From assembly GCA_000438015.1 (NCBI GenBank), contig FR901579.1, positions 12,995 to 20,014 of the forward strand: a stretch of DNA of 7,020 nt. The letters are read 5' to 3'. Positions within the stretch are counted from its first letter, which is position 1, and every line of letters starts with the position of its first letter. Origin of the DNA: Coraliomargarita sp. CAG:312. GTDB taxonomy: Bacteria; Verrucomicrobiota; Verrucomicrobiia; Opitutales; Intestinicryptomonadaceae. Shown here in pieces: positions 1 to 6,165 of this stretch. The position numbers and the translations under genes are program-made. A model generated the notes under the pieces. It saw only the letters and a program-made list of their open reading frames with translations. It was not told where the DNA came from and searched no databases.

Positions 1-243
1 CGCGATGCCATATGCGCGCGCGCAAGCAATCCGATGTTTCTCATAGATTTGTCTGTGCCGAAAAACATAGACCCATATTGCGGAGATCTGGAAGGAATTT
101 TTCTCTACAATCTCGACGACCTCTCCAAGATAGCCAATGAAAACATACAAGCAAGAATGGGAGAAATTGGCCTCGCAAAGACTGAAATAACCAGGCGTTC
201 TTCTATGGTAGCCGAAAGGCTCTTTACAAAAGCCTCGCTTTAA
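1..243 (+). CDS. hemA: Glutamyl-tRNA reductase, C-terminal part (partial at left edge)
   Basis: The reading frame is open from base 1 to a TAA at 241-243, so this is the 3' end of a gene that starts outside the window. The peptide contains FLIDLSVPKNIDP, followed by GIFLYNLDDL. These match the end of the NADPH-binding domain of glutamyl-tRNA reductase, which reduces Glu-tRNA to glutamate-1-semialdehyde, the first committed step of C5 tetrapyrrole synthesis in the cytoplasm. After the NLDDL motif only about 40 residues remain. Long-form enzymes such as that of E. coli carry roughly 100 more, forming a helical dimerisation domain. Either this is a short-form HemA, which I recall from chlamydia-like and related bacteria, or the 3' end has been lost. 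I saw no continuation of the missing domain in the bases that follow. Family assignment is firm; the reason for the short end is inference. Confidence 0.88.
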   Translation, partial: RDAICARASNPMFLIDLSVPKNIDPYCGDLEGIFLYNLDDLSKIANENIQARMGEIGLAKTEITRRSSMVAERLFTKASL

Positions 244-476
244 CATCCCTGCCGAAATATTTTACAATCTGCAAAATTAACATTCCGTATTTGCAAGCTT
301 TCCTCAGAAATTTAGGGGAAGCGGATAATTGGGGAGGATCTGCCGGATAAAATCTTCGCTGCACAAGAAGAACATCCGCCCCATCGTAAAATCTCCGCCC
401 GCATGGAACTAAACAAGAGATAATAACACAAAAAAAGCGCGATTTTAAGTCTCGCGCTTTTTCTTAAAAACAGGTA
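244..476. other. Intergenic region between convergent hemA and ROK gene
   Basis: There is no supportable gene here. In the hemA frame a second open stretch runs from about 319 to a TAA at 421-423, but it lacks a plausible start and resembles no family I recognise. The only clear structure is the hairpin at 432-462. Confidence 0.5.
432..462. terminator. Bidirectional intrinsic terminator between hemA and the ROK gene
   Basis: Bases 432-442 (AAAAAGCGCGA) are perfectly complementary to 452-462 (TCGCGCTTTTT), with a 9-base loop. The GC core is six pairs counting the A-T pair at the loop, and each strand carries a T-run after it. It lies 14 bases past the stop of the minus-strand ROK gene, where it makes a good Rho-independent terminator, and it can also end plus-strand transcription arriving from hemA. 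Confidence 0.85.
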
Positions 477-1424
477 TTAAAGCTGGTTCCACACCAACGC
501 CGACGCCCCCAAAATTGCGGCATCGCTTGCGGGAAGTTCAGACGGCAAGACTTTTACTTTGTTCCGGAAAACCGACATCAAATGCCGCTCCATTGAATCG
601 ACAGTCGGCTTTAAAAGCAAGTCTCCGCTTTTTACCGGCCCGCCGAACAAAAATATTGCCGACGGTCTTGAAAACAAAACAAAATCCGAAAGGCATCTTC
701 CCAAAATATTTCCCGTGATTTGATAAGTTTCGGCAGCGGCTTTGTCTCCTGCCCTTGCAGCGTCCTCAATTACGCGGGCGTCGAGTTTGTCCCAAGTACA
801 ATTGGCTATGGAGGATTTGCCGTTATACTTTGCCACCATTTCCAAAAAAGTGCGCTTTATGCCGGTCGCCGAAGCATATGTTTCCAAACATCCGCGGTTT
901 CCACAGCCGCATAGCCTTCCGTTTGGAACCGCGCATACATGCCCCAATTCTCCGGCAAATCCATCAGCGCCCAAAACGAGCTTGCCGTCTATAATTATCC
1001 CCGACCCCAAACCGGTCCCCAAAGTTATTACGATAAAGTGGTCGAGATTTCTACCGCCGCCGTAGATTTTCTCTCCAAGAGCAGCGGCGTTTGCATCGTT
1101 GCTTAGATAAATATGTTCGTATCCTACTGCCATACGCAGGGTTTCCACAATCGGCGCGCTTCTTCCAAAGGGCAGATTCGGAGCATAATCTATTGTCCCC
1201 TTATAGTAATTGCCGTTCGGAGCGCCTATTCCAACTCCCATGCATTCGCCGTCGGTTGACGACGTCAAAAAGCTTACAGCTTGAATCAACCCCTCCATAT
1301 ACGAAGCAAAGTTGTCGTAATCCGTTGTCTTAAACTCGTGGCGCTTAAGAACAGAACCCTTTTCGTCAACGACTCCGAGTTTCGTGTTTGTACCGCCAAT
1401 ATCTACGCCAATTGCATATTTCAT
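477..1424 (-). CDS. ROK-family sugar kinase (glucokinase-like)
   Basis: This encodes a 315-residue cytoplasmic protein that probably phosphorylates a hexose or amino-sugar using ATP. The N-terminus has the ASKHA phosphate loop DIGGTN (near residues 8-13). SNDANAAALGE supplies the likely catalytic Asp, and GTGLGSG is a second nucleotide-binding segment. GELGH followed by CGCGNRGCLE is the ROK signature with its zinc-binding cysteines. FLFGG and AILGAS near the C-terminus complete the fold. Length fits kinase members. There is no N-terminal helix-turn-helix, so it is not a NagC/XylR-type repressor. I chose ATG at 1424 because the frame also opens at a TTG two codons upstream, but only from 1424 does the protein begin with the usual MKYAIGVDIGGT. 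No Shine-Dalgarno is visible. It is a single gene, convergent with hemA and divergent from nadD. Substrate is undetermined: glucose, N-acetylglucosamine, fructose and others are all possible in this family. Confidence 0.92.
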   Translation of the reverse strand: MKYAIGVDIGGTNTKLGVVDEKGSVLKRHEFKTTDYDNFASYMEGLIQAVSFLTSSTDGECMGVGIGAPNGNYYKGTIDYAPNLPFGRSAPIVETLRMAVGYEHIYLSNDANAAALGEKIYGGGRNLDHFIVITLGTGLGSGIIIDGKLVLGADGFAGELGHVCAVPNGRLCGCGNRGCLETYASATGIKRTFLEMVAKYNGKSSIANCTWDKLDARVIEDAARAGDKAAAETYQITGNILGRCLSDFVLFSRPSAIFLFGGPVKSGDLLLKPTVDSMERHLMSVFRNKVKVLPSELPASDAAILGASALVWNQL

Positions 1425-1670
1425 AATCAAAAATTAAAATGTTATATCGAATTTAATATGAATAATTTTAAAAAAAAGCTCAAATCAAAAATTATAAATA
1501 CGCACTTCAATAAAAAACCCGTTCCGCCAAATAAAAAATAATGTTCCCCCCGGCACAGTTTATTGATGCAAATTATATCCCCATCCATTTCGCCGCTCTC
1601 CCATATAAAACATACCGAATTCCAGCAAACCAGCTTTCCGCTAGTTCGTTGGCGAGCGCTTAAATCCGAC

Positions 1671-1704
1671 AAAAATACGCCGAATCCACAGCAAGGATTC
1701 GGCG
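1671..1704 (-). terminator. Strong hairpin with T-run on the minus strand, no gene assigned
   Basis: Bases 1678-1687 (CGCCGAATCC) pair perfectly with 1695-1704 (GGATTCGGCG) around a 7-base loop. Read on the minus strand the stem is followed at once by TATTTTTG, the form of an intrinsic terminator. No minus-strand gene ends just upstream of it. It could end a small unannotated RNA transcribed from about 1710-1850, or shield the ROK promoter from antisense transcription. On the plus strand there is no T-run. Confidence 0.55.
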
Positions 1705-1832
1705 CAGAAACTATACAAACTACAAAACTATTTGTTTATTATGACGCAAACGCGGCAAATTTTGTTCAAATAAATATTAAATTTTTTACAAAACAATACG
1801 GCGCGCAAAATCCCCAAACCGCAACATTATGA

Positions 1833-1857
1833 TTTAAAGCATCTTGCGCTATACAAT
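1833..1857 (+). promoter_or_regulatory. Possible -10 region of a nadD promoter
   Basis: TATACAAT at 1850-1857 resembles a sigma-70 -10 element, in AT-rich DNA about 70 bases before the nadD start. The upstream -35 match is poor, and alternative hexamers lie nearby (for example TTGCGC at 1844 with TAAAAA 16 bases further on). This is only a candidate. Confidence 0.2.
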
Positions 1858-1924
1858 ATTAGCCATAAAAAAGTTGAAAAAATTTTATTATTGCTGCACA
1901 TTCCATTCCGAAAAGAATAGCAGA

Positions 1925-2524
1925 GTGGAAACAAAAAACACACGCATAGGAATACTAGGGGGAAGTTTTGATCCGATTCATAAGGCGCATTTGGCCATTG
2001 CCGAATCAGCATACGAACAATCGGGCCTCTCTAAAATAATATTTATACCCGCAAAACAAGCTCCTTTGCGCGACGCCCCGGTAAGAGCGCAGGACGCAGA
2101 CAGGCTGGCAATGTTAAAACTTGCCTTGCGAAACTTCAAATACCCGTATGAAATTGACGAATTTGAAATTCGACGCCATCAAACCAGCTACTCGATTGAC
2201 ACTGCCCTGCACCTTTCAAACAAATACCCTGGCGCCGAACTATGCTGGATAATCGGGGCGGACCATATAGGCAAGCTCTCTCAATGGAAGCAAATAGAAA
2301 AACTCGGAAAGATAATCTCCTTTATATGCGCCGTTAGGAACGGATACGACACCGATGAAACTCTTATCCCCCAAGGTGTCAAACTGGAGTTTATAGACTT
2401 TGCCCCCCTACCATACAGCTCCACGGAAATCAGAAACCGCCTCAAAAACGGGCTTGACTGCGATTTAATGCTCGACCCGTCTGTAAAAAAATATATTCTA
2501 GAACACAGATTATATGAAAAATAA
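1925..2524 (+). CDS. nadD: Nicotinate-nucleotide adenylyltransferase
   Basis: NadD joins nicotinate mononucleotide with ATP to give deamido-NAD and pyrophosphate, the step before NAD synthetase, in the cytoplasm. GILGGSFDPIHKAH (residues about 9-22) is the nucleotidyltransferase motif with both conserved histidines. WIIGADHIGKLSQW fits the family's mid-protein motif. SSTEIR (about 165-170) is the C-terminal ATP-binding motif. I place the start at GTG 1925, giving 199 residues, which is normal for NadD. The frame is open further back to a TTG at 1844, but the extra 27 residues are Lys/Tyr-rich and precede the point where NadD proteins usually begin. No clear ribosome-binding site is seen for either start. 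Its last 11 bases overlap rsfS. nadD-rsfS adjacency is common in bacteria and supports both calls. Confidence 0.93.
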   Translation: METKNTRIGILGGSFDPIHKAHLAIAESAYEQSGLSKIIFIPAKQAPLRDAPVRAQDADRLAMLKLALRNFKYPYEIDEFEIRRHQTSYSIDTALHLSNKYPGAELCWIIGADHIGKLSQWKQIEKLGKIISFICAVRNGYDTDETLIPQGVKLEFIDFAPLPYSSTEIRNRLKNGLDCDLMLDPSVKKYILEHRLYEK

Positions 2525-3056
2525 TATGCAAGCAGAGAAAACCCCGACAGCCAAGAAGACATCCAAAACATCGGCAAAAAAGCCTGCCGCAAAAAAAACA
2601 GCCGCGAAGAAAGTCTCCGCAAAAAAAACAGCGGTAAAAAAGACCGCCGGCAAAAAATCCGGAACAAAGAAGCCGTCTGAAAAAAAGGCGACAAAACAAC
2701 CAAAAATTCCCGTTGACCCGACATTGGAAATAATAAAGAAGTGCCGCGACGCAATGGACGACAAAAAAGCAGAAGACATAAAAGTTCTGGACGTGCGCGG
2801 AAAATCCCCAATTACAAATTATTTTATAATTGCCACAGCCACCAGTACTCCGCACCTGCGCGCGCTTGCAGGAGAGCTTGAAAAAACCCTGAAAGAACTC
2901 GGAGTGAAAGCAATAGGCAGAGACTATAATTCCGACAGCGGATGGGTTGTCGTCGACGGGTTTGACTTCATGGCGCATATATTCCTGCCTGAAGAACGCG
3001 GCATGTACGGAATAGAGTCGCTCTGGAAAGACGCCGATATAGTTGATTTCCAATAG
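2514..3056 (+). CDS. rsfS: Ribosomal silencing factor RsfS with Lys/Ala-rich N-terminal tail
   Basis: Residues about 68-180 form the Iojap/DUF143 domain. VLDVRGKSPITNYFIIATA, the GRDYNSDSGWVVVDG segment and AHIFLPEERGMYGIESLW are typical. RsfS binds ribosomal protein L14 on the 50S subunit and blocks 30S joining, lowering translation when nutrients are short. Residues 1-64 are unusual: a basic, low-complexity tail with nine KK doublets spaced every four or five residues, in an AKKT/AKKP-like repeat reminiscent of histone H1 or bacterial Hc-type proteins. Family members without such a tail are about 105-130 residues, against 180 here. ATG 2514 overlaps the end of nadD by 11 bases. A second in-frame ATG at 2526 lies just after the nadD stop, would remove four residues, and cannot be excluded. 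The tail's DNA contains two A8 runs (2591-2598 and 2621-2628) without loss of frame. The gene ends with TAG. Confidence 0.92.
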   Translation: MKNNMQAEKTPTAKKTSKTSAKKPAAKKTAAKKVSAKKTAVKKTAGKKSGTKKPSEKKATKQPKIPVDPTLEIIKKCRDAMDDKKAEDIKVLDVRGKSPITNYFIIATATSTPHLRALAGELEKTLKELGVKAIGRDYNSDSGWVVVDGFDFMAHIFLPEERGMYGIESLWKDADIVDFQ

Positions 3057-3079
3057 GCTATTTTTCCAAAAATCAACAC

Positions 3080-3107
3080 CGGGCGCCGTATAACCTGCGC
3101 CCGTTTT
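3080..3107 (+). terminator. Probable terminator after nadD-rsfS
   Basis: CGGGCGC at 3080-3086 is complementary to GCGCCCG at 3097-3103, with a 10-base loop, followed by TTTT at 3104-3107. It lies 23 bases after the rsfS stop, as expected for a Rho-independent terminator of this operon. The T-run is short. Confidence 0.7.
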
Positions 3108-3253
3108 AAGCCTGAGAAAAACATTCTATACGCCTATTTGCGATTTGCGCGCCGATTTCTGTCGTTTTCCCGTTTTTAACCGCAATTCGTTATTGCGCAT
3201 CTTTCCGGTTTTTCATCAGGCATTTTTGCGTTCTCGCCTACAATCTAAAAAAC

Positions 3254-3293
3254 ATGCCGGAACACCGCATAAAGCACCGCAATAATCCGGCAT
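3254..3293 (-). terminator. Hairpin with T-run on the minus strand
   Basis: ATGCCGG at 3254-3260 pairs with CCGGCAT at 3287-3293 around a 26-base loop that itself contains two ACCGCA copies. On the minus strand the stem is followed by GTTTTTTAG, so it could act as a terminator. On the plus strand a shorter CTTTTC follows. The long loop makes it weak, and no gene clearly uses it. Confidence 0.35.
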
Positions 3294-3312
3294 CTTTTCA
3301 CAAATAATTTTA

Positions 3313-3619
3313 TATACGCGTCTATTTATTACTAGCCTGCAATCTTCCAACAACTGCCTCGCCGCAGCTAGTTCTTTCCGGACGCGTCCTGAACCATCTG
3401 GCCTCTGCAGCAGACTGCTATTTCAAAACGTTTTCTCGGGAAAATTTTTTTGCATATTGAAAATCTTAGCGCGCATAACGAAGAATCCTAACTTTAACCG
3501 GCAGTTTTCCAATATTCCGCACGCGGCGACACAGTAAAAAATTTAAAACGGCAGGAAAACAAAAACCCATGGATTCTATCCGCTCCCGGCTCTATATCCG
3601 AATCAAACAGACGCGTATA
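3313..3619. repeat. Inverted repeat TATACGCGTCT flanking about 307 bases
   Basis: TATACGCGTCT at 3313-3323 recurs as its exact reverse complement at 3609-3619. The match extends imperfectly outward to a TATACGCGTCTRTTTR pattern. A related sequence, TATACGCCTATTTG, lies at 3127-3140, and a separate 10-base palindrome, GGACGCGTCC, at 3380-3389. There is no transposase and no obvious target-site duplication. It could be a remnant short mobile element, a set of binding sites, or chance. Confidence 0.35.
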
Positions 3620-3847
3620 CCATAAAGCTCGCCCAGATAAAGTTTTACCAATAAATAGCATTTATAAAAACATTGTGGAAAGATGCGGCGTCTAAATGGC
3701 GTCCAAAGTGTCCCGCTCTATTTTAATATGCTGCGGGGAAACTTCTTTTTTATCCAAAGGATTTTACCCAATAATTCCCATGCTTGGAAACGTGCGAACT
3801 CCTACAAAGTAAACAATGCCAAAACGCAAAAAAACGCGCGCTTGAGA

Positions 3848-3943
3848 ATATGCCTGCATTTTGCGCCGATTCTCCCGCATGGTGCGTGCCGCGAGAGCTT
3901 CCGCGCATGTGGCGACTGGAAATTCCGCGCCCGACAGGCATAT
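3848..3943 (-). repeat. Inverted repeat downstream of the cytochrome gene
   Basis: ATATGCCTG at 3848-3856 is the exact reverse complement of CAGGCATAT at 3935-3943, enclosing 78 GC-rich bases. On the minus strand this lies just past the cytochrome stop, and a T7 run follows 13 bases beyond (3828-3834). It may form a structured 3' end or an imperfect terminator of the dehydrogenase operon. Confidence 0.35.
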
Positions 3944-3960
3944 GCTAAAGCGCATTCCAA

Positions 3961-4912
3961 CTACTTTTGGCAAGTTTTTCCGGCCCTGAACTCAGGCTTA
4001 GATGTATCATGGCAGCGAGAACAGGAATCCGCCGCCGAATTTGAATGCGGATCATGGCATACTACGCAGCTGAACCCCTTGTGGTCTCCAGTGGGAGTGC
4101 GGTCGTCGCAAGAACGCGCTTGGCGCTCCCAATTGGGAGAATGACATTGGATGCAAAGAGTGTTGTTGGGATCTTTTGAAGTTTCGAGCTTCTTTGAGCC
4201 AAGATACATTTCTATCGGAGTAAGATTGTCCGTTCTAAAATGTTTTCGCTCGGCGCGCGAATAGAAAGAAGTTTTTGGCGGATTGCGCAAAGAATCCATA
4301 AGCCCTAAATTGCCGGGAGCATTTCTAGGGGAATGGATTTTATGGCAGGCAAGGCAAGGAATTGCCGGAATTTCGGCTTGGGACGGATCCTTCATTTTCC
4401 AATGTGAACAATCTCCATTGAAATCCATCAGGGTGTTTATATCGCCGTCGTAAAACATTCCGTGGCATCTGAAACAGTCTGCATATGGCTTTTCTTTGGA
4501 GTTGTATGAAGAATCCTCAAAGATATTTTTATAGCGCGTAGAATGCCCGCCCAAAGCCCATTTTTCGGATTCGGACTTATGGCATGAGGCGCAGCGTTCG
4601 GAAATCTCCAACACTTGCTTCTCCGTCATTTTAATATCGGAATTCTTTACGTCTTTTGAAAAATGCGCAAACACCATCCCAAGCTTTTCCGCCAGACCTT
4701 CGACGCCGTTTTCAAGAGCCGCAGCATGGCATTCCACGCACGCGACATCCTTGTGTGCCGATTGGCTCCAGCGGGCGTGCGAATCTTTGACCTCGTGGCA
4801 TTGCGCGCAAGTGTAGCTTGGATCCGCCGAATTCCACAAAGCGTAGGAAGCCCCCGATAAAAGCGTAGCCAACACTACTGCCGCTAAATATATTAATACA
4901 GTTTTTTTTCAT
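3961..4912 (-). CDS. Eight-haem cytochrome c, electron-acceptor subunit (frameshifted at its start)
   Basis: Eight CXXCH haem c sites are present in order: CAQCH, CVECH, CASCH, CFRCH, CLACH, CIQCH, CVVCH and CSRCH. Further His residues are spread through the chain as possible distal ligands. It most likely accepts electrons from the upstream flavoprotein and passes them to the respiratory chain on the outer face of the inner membrane. The continuous frame begins only at a GTG (4875) and gives a clipped signal. Upstream in that frame, after a TGA, lie codons for KKTVLIYLAAV, an ideal signal or anchor start, but no start codon. The ATG at 4912, which overlaps the GMC stop as ATGA, is followed by eight A bases and sits in another frame. 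With seven A bases the protein would read MKKTVLIYLAAVV and be 316 residues long. A weak AAAGGG lies 8 bases before this ATG. I therefore place the gene start at 4912 with a one-base frameshift. The gene ends with TAG. The exact cytochrome family is not recognised. Confidence 0.8.
4902..4909 (-). other. A8 run causing a one-base frameshift in the cytochrome start
   Basis: Eight T bases on the plus strand read as A8 directly after the ATG at 4912-4910. As written, the ATG frame gives MKKNCINIF and then follows the wrong frame. Removing one A joins the ATG to the signal segment and all eight haem motifs. Homopolymers of this length are prone to polymerase slippage, to phase-variable length change, and to sequencing error. 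Confidence 0.75.
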
Positions 4913-6105
4913 GCCGCAGACCCTTTCTTTGCGAATTCTCCTGCGATATGAGCGCCCGTTCTATAAGCCAAAGCCATTATGGTGAGAACCGGATTAAACC
5001 CTCCGGCGCTTACCAGAACTCCTCCGTCGCCTACATACAAGTTGTCCACGCCCCAAACCTTGCAGTTTGGATCCACCACCGAAGTCTTTGGATCGTCGCC
5101 CATTCTGCAAGTTCCGCATTGGTGCTGTCCGCCAGCCCTCCCGAGCCCGCCTACATTCATCCAAACCTGCTTTGCGCCGGCCTCGCGCAACACGGAAGCG
5201 GCTTTTTCAGACAAGAACTGGCAATGTTTTCTATCGAGCGGATGCCGCGAACCGGAAAATTTTGTCACCGGTATCCCCCAGAAATCGCGGACAGAATCCT
5301 CAACCTGCACCCTCATGCCGGGTGTCGGAACGTCCTGAACCGGACCGTGCAGGCGCACCATACGGCGATAGTTCTGGCGTTGAAACTTCTTATGCTCCCG
5401 TCCCCACTTCGGATATGATGGAGGACGAGCCCGGGAAAATCCGTAGGGCAAGACATAGAACTCCGTGCACAACACCCCGCCAATTATTCCTTCTTTCTCG
5501 TTGTGGTTGAAATCCGAAATTCCCAAAGTGGCGCCAGGTCCGTTAAGCTCCAAAATATCGTAGTCGAAAAGCCCCCACGCGCCTGTATAGGCGTGGCTTT
5601 GCAGATTGCGGCCAACGTTGTCGAAATTGTTCCCTATTCCGTTCGGGAACAGCGAAGTGCGCGAATTTAAAAGCAAACGCGCGGATTCGCAGGCGGAAGC
5701 CGCCACGACAACTACGTCGGCAGTCTGAATTTTTTCCTCGTTGTTTTCATCGAAATATCTGACGCCCTTTGCCCTCATGCCGTCCATCAAAATCTCCGCG
5801 ACTACACAATGCGTGCGCAATTCGCAATTTCCGCTCTCTATCGCTTTTGGAATAACCGTGTTTTGCGTTCCATTCTTTGCATCCACCGGGCACGCATAGC
5901 CGCAGCAAGTGCGGTTGCGAATACATGCGGCGCGCCCATTATAAGGCACTGAATTGCGCAGCATTGGAATTGGGAATGGATGGAGGCCCATGCGCTCCGC
6001 AGCCGCCGCGACAACTTTTGCCTCTTTGTTGAACTCAAATGCGGGCATAGGGAAATTCTTTTTTCTCGGCGGGGCGAATGGATTTTTGCTATTGTCGCCA
6101 GACAC
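4909..6105 (-). CDS. GMC-type FAD-dependent dehydrogenase large subunit, C-terminal portion (after in-frame TAG)
   Basis: This is the continuation, in the same frame, of the fragment at 6163-6558. The frame is open straight from the TAG codon, and GTG 6105 is merely the first usable start after it (codon 152 of the full gene). It contains CCGYACPVDAKNGT, typical of gluconate 2-dehydrogenase-like flavoproteins. A VVVVAASACESARLL segment belongs to the FAD domain. The GMC C-terminal signature runs from HQCGTCRMG through NLYVGDGG to GGFNPVLTIMALAYR, with the catalytic pair His about 479 and Asn about 521 in full-gene numbering. On its own this piece lacks the dinucleotide-binding fold and would not be a working enzyme. 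It ends in a TGA that overlaps the cytochrome ATG. Family substrates include gluconate, 2-ketogluconate, glucose and other sugars or polyols; the sequence does not decide which. Confidence 0.85.
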   Translation of the reverse strand: MSGDNSKNPFAPPRKKNFPMPAFEFNKEAKVVAAAAERMGLHPFPIPMLRNSVPYNGRAACIRNRTCCGYACPVDAKNGTQNTVIPKAIESGNCELRTHCVVAEILMDGMRAKGVRYFDENNEEKIQTADVVVVAASACESARLLLNSRTSLFPNGIGNNFDNVGRNLQSHAYTGAWGLFDYDILELNGPGATLGISDFNHNEKEGIIGGVLCTEFYVLPYGFSRARPPSYPKWGREHKKFQRQNYRRMVRLHGPVQDVPTPGMRVQVEDSVRDFWGIPVTKFSGSRHPLDRKHCQFLSEKAASVLREAGAKQVWMNVGGLGRAGGQHQCGTCRMGDDPKTSVVDPNCKVWGVDNLYVGDGGVLVSAGGFNPVLTIMALAYRTGAHIAGEFAKKGSAA

Positions 6106-6162
6106 GCCTATCTCCCACTCCGCCTTCTCGTAAAAAGGTTCAAGGTCGTCGTATGAAATAGG

Positions 6163-6165
6163 CTA
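6163..6165 (-). other. In-frame TAG replacing a conserved Trp codon
   Basis: The frame reads ...STLAD-TAG-PISYDDLEPFYEKAEW, where GMC proteins usually have W-PISY-x-DLEP-x-Y. TGG to TAG is a single-base change (T at 6164 on the plus strand where C would restore Trp). Both sides remain in one frame with no other disturbance. TAG also ends rsfS and the cytochrome gene here, so it acts as a normal stop in this genome. Confidence 0.85.

Larger units (their letters stand above)
1425..1924. other. AT-rich divergent intergenic region (ROK / nadD)
   Basis: About 500 bases lie between two divergent starts and should contain promoters for both genes. The ROK-proximal part (about 1431-1540) and the part at 1710-1900 are very AT-rich. 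Open frames here (for example 1442-1672 on the minus strand) have no family resemblance and odd composition, so I do not call them. The one strong structure is the hairpin at 1678-1704. Confidence 0.5.
3108..3960. other. Long gene-free region between convergent operons
   Basis: About 850 bases with no gene I can support. The longest open frame (3683-4144, +) runs into the back of the cytochrome gene and resembles nothing. A 68-codon open stretch on the minus strand (about 3216-3422) has no ATG at its beginning and no family match. I looked for tRNA, RNase P, tmRNA and SRP RNA signatures and saw none. Visible structures are a hairpin at 3254-3293, an 11-base inverted repeat at 3313/3609, and a 9-base inverted repeat at 3848/3935. 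The region may be decayed sequence, untranslated 3' DNA of the two convergent operons, or an unrecognised RNA. Confidence 0.5.

Noticed and set aside
1442..1672. 76-codon minus-strand frame in the divergent intergenic region
   Set aside because: It runs through AT-rich promoter DNA, is rich in Phe/Ile/Cys/Trp without pattern, and has no known relatives that I recognise.
1844..1924. Upstream TTG start that would lengthen NadD by 27 residues
   Set aside because: The extra residues precede the point where NadD proteins normally begin and look like translated intergenic DNA.
2281..3053. Long minus-strand frames opposite nadD and rsfS rich in Phe, Leu and Cys
   Set aside because: They are antisense shadows of the Lys-codon-rich rsfS tail and of nadD.
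3348..3370. Plus-strand codons reading NNCLAAA, resembling a tmRNA tag
   Set aside because: There is no following stop codon, no tRNA-like T-arm and no acceptor ends, so it is a chance match.
3216..3422. 68-codon minus-strand open stretch with a Lys/Arg/Leu-rich helical-looking segment and several Cys
   Set aside because: There is no start codon near its beginning, no ribosome-binding site and no family resemblance. It also crosses the 3254-3293 hairpin.
3683..4144. 153-codon plus-strand frame
   Set aside because: Its second half is antisense to the cytochrome c 3' end, and its product shows no recognisable motif and an unlikely composition.
4948..5510. Plus-strand frames of up to 156 codons opposite the GMC gene
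   Set aside because: They are antisense to a well-supported flavoprotein and carry no motif of their own.
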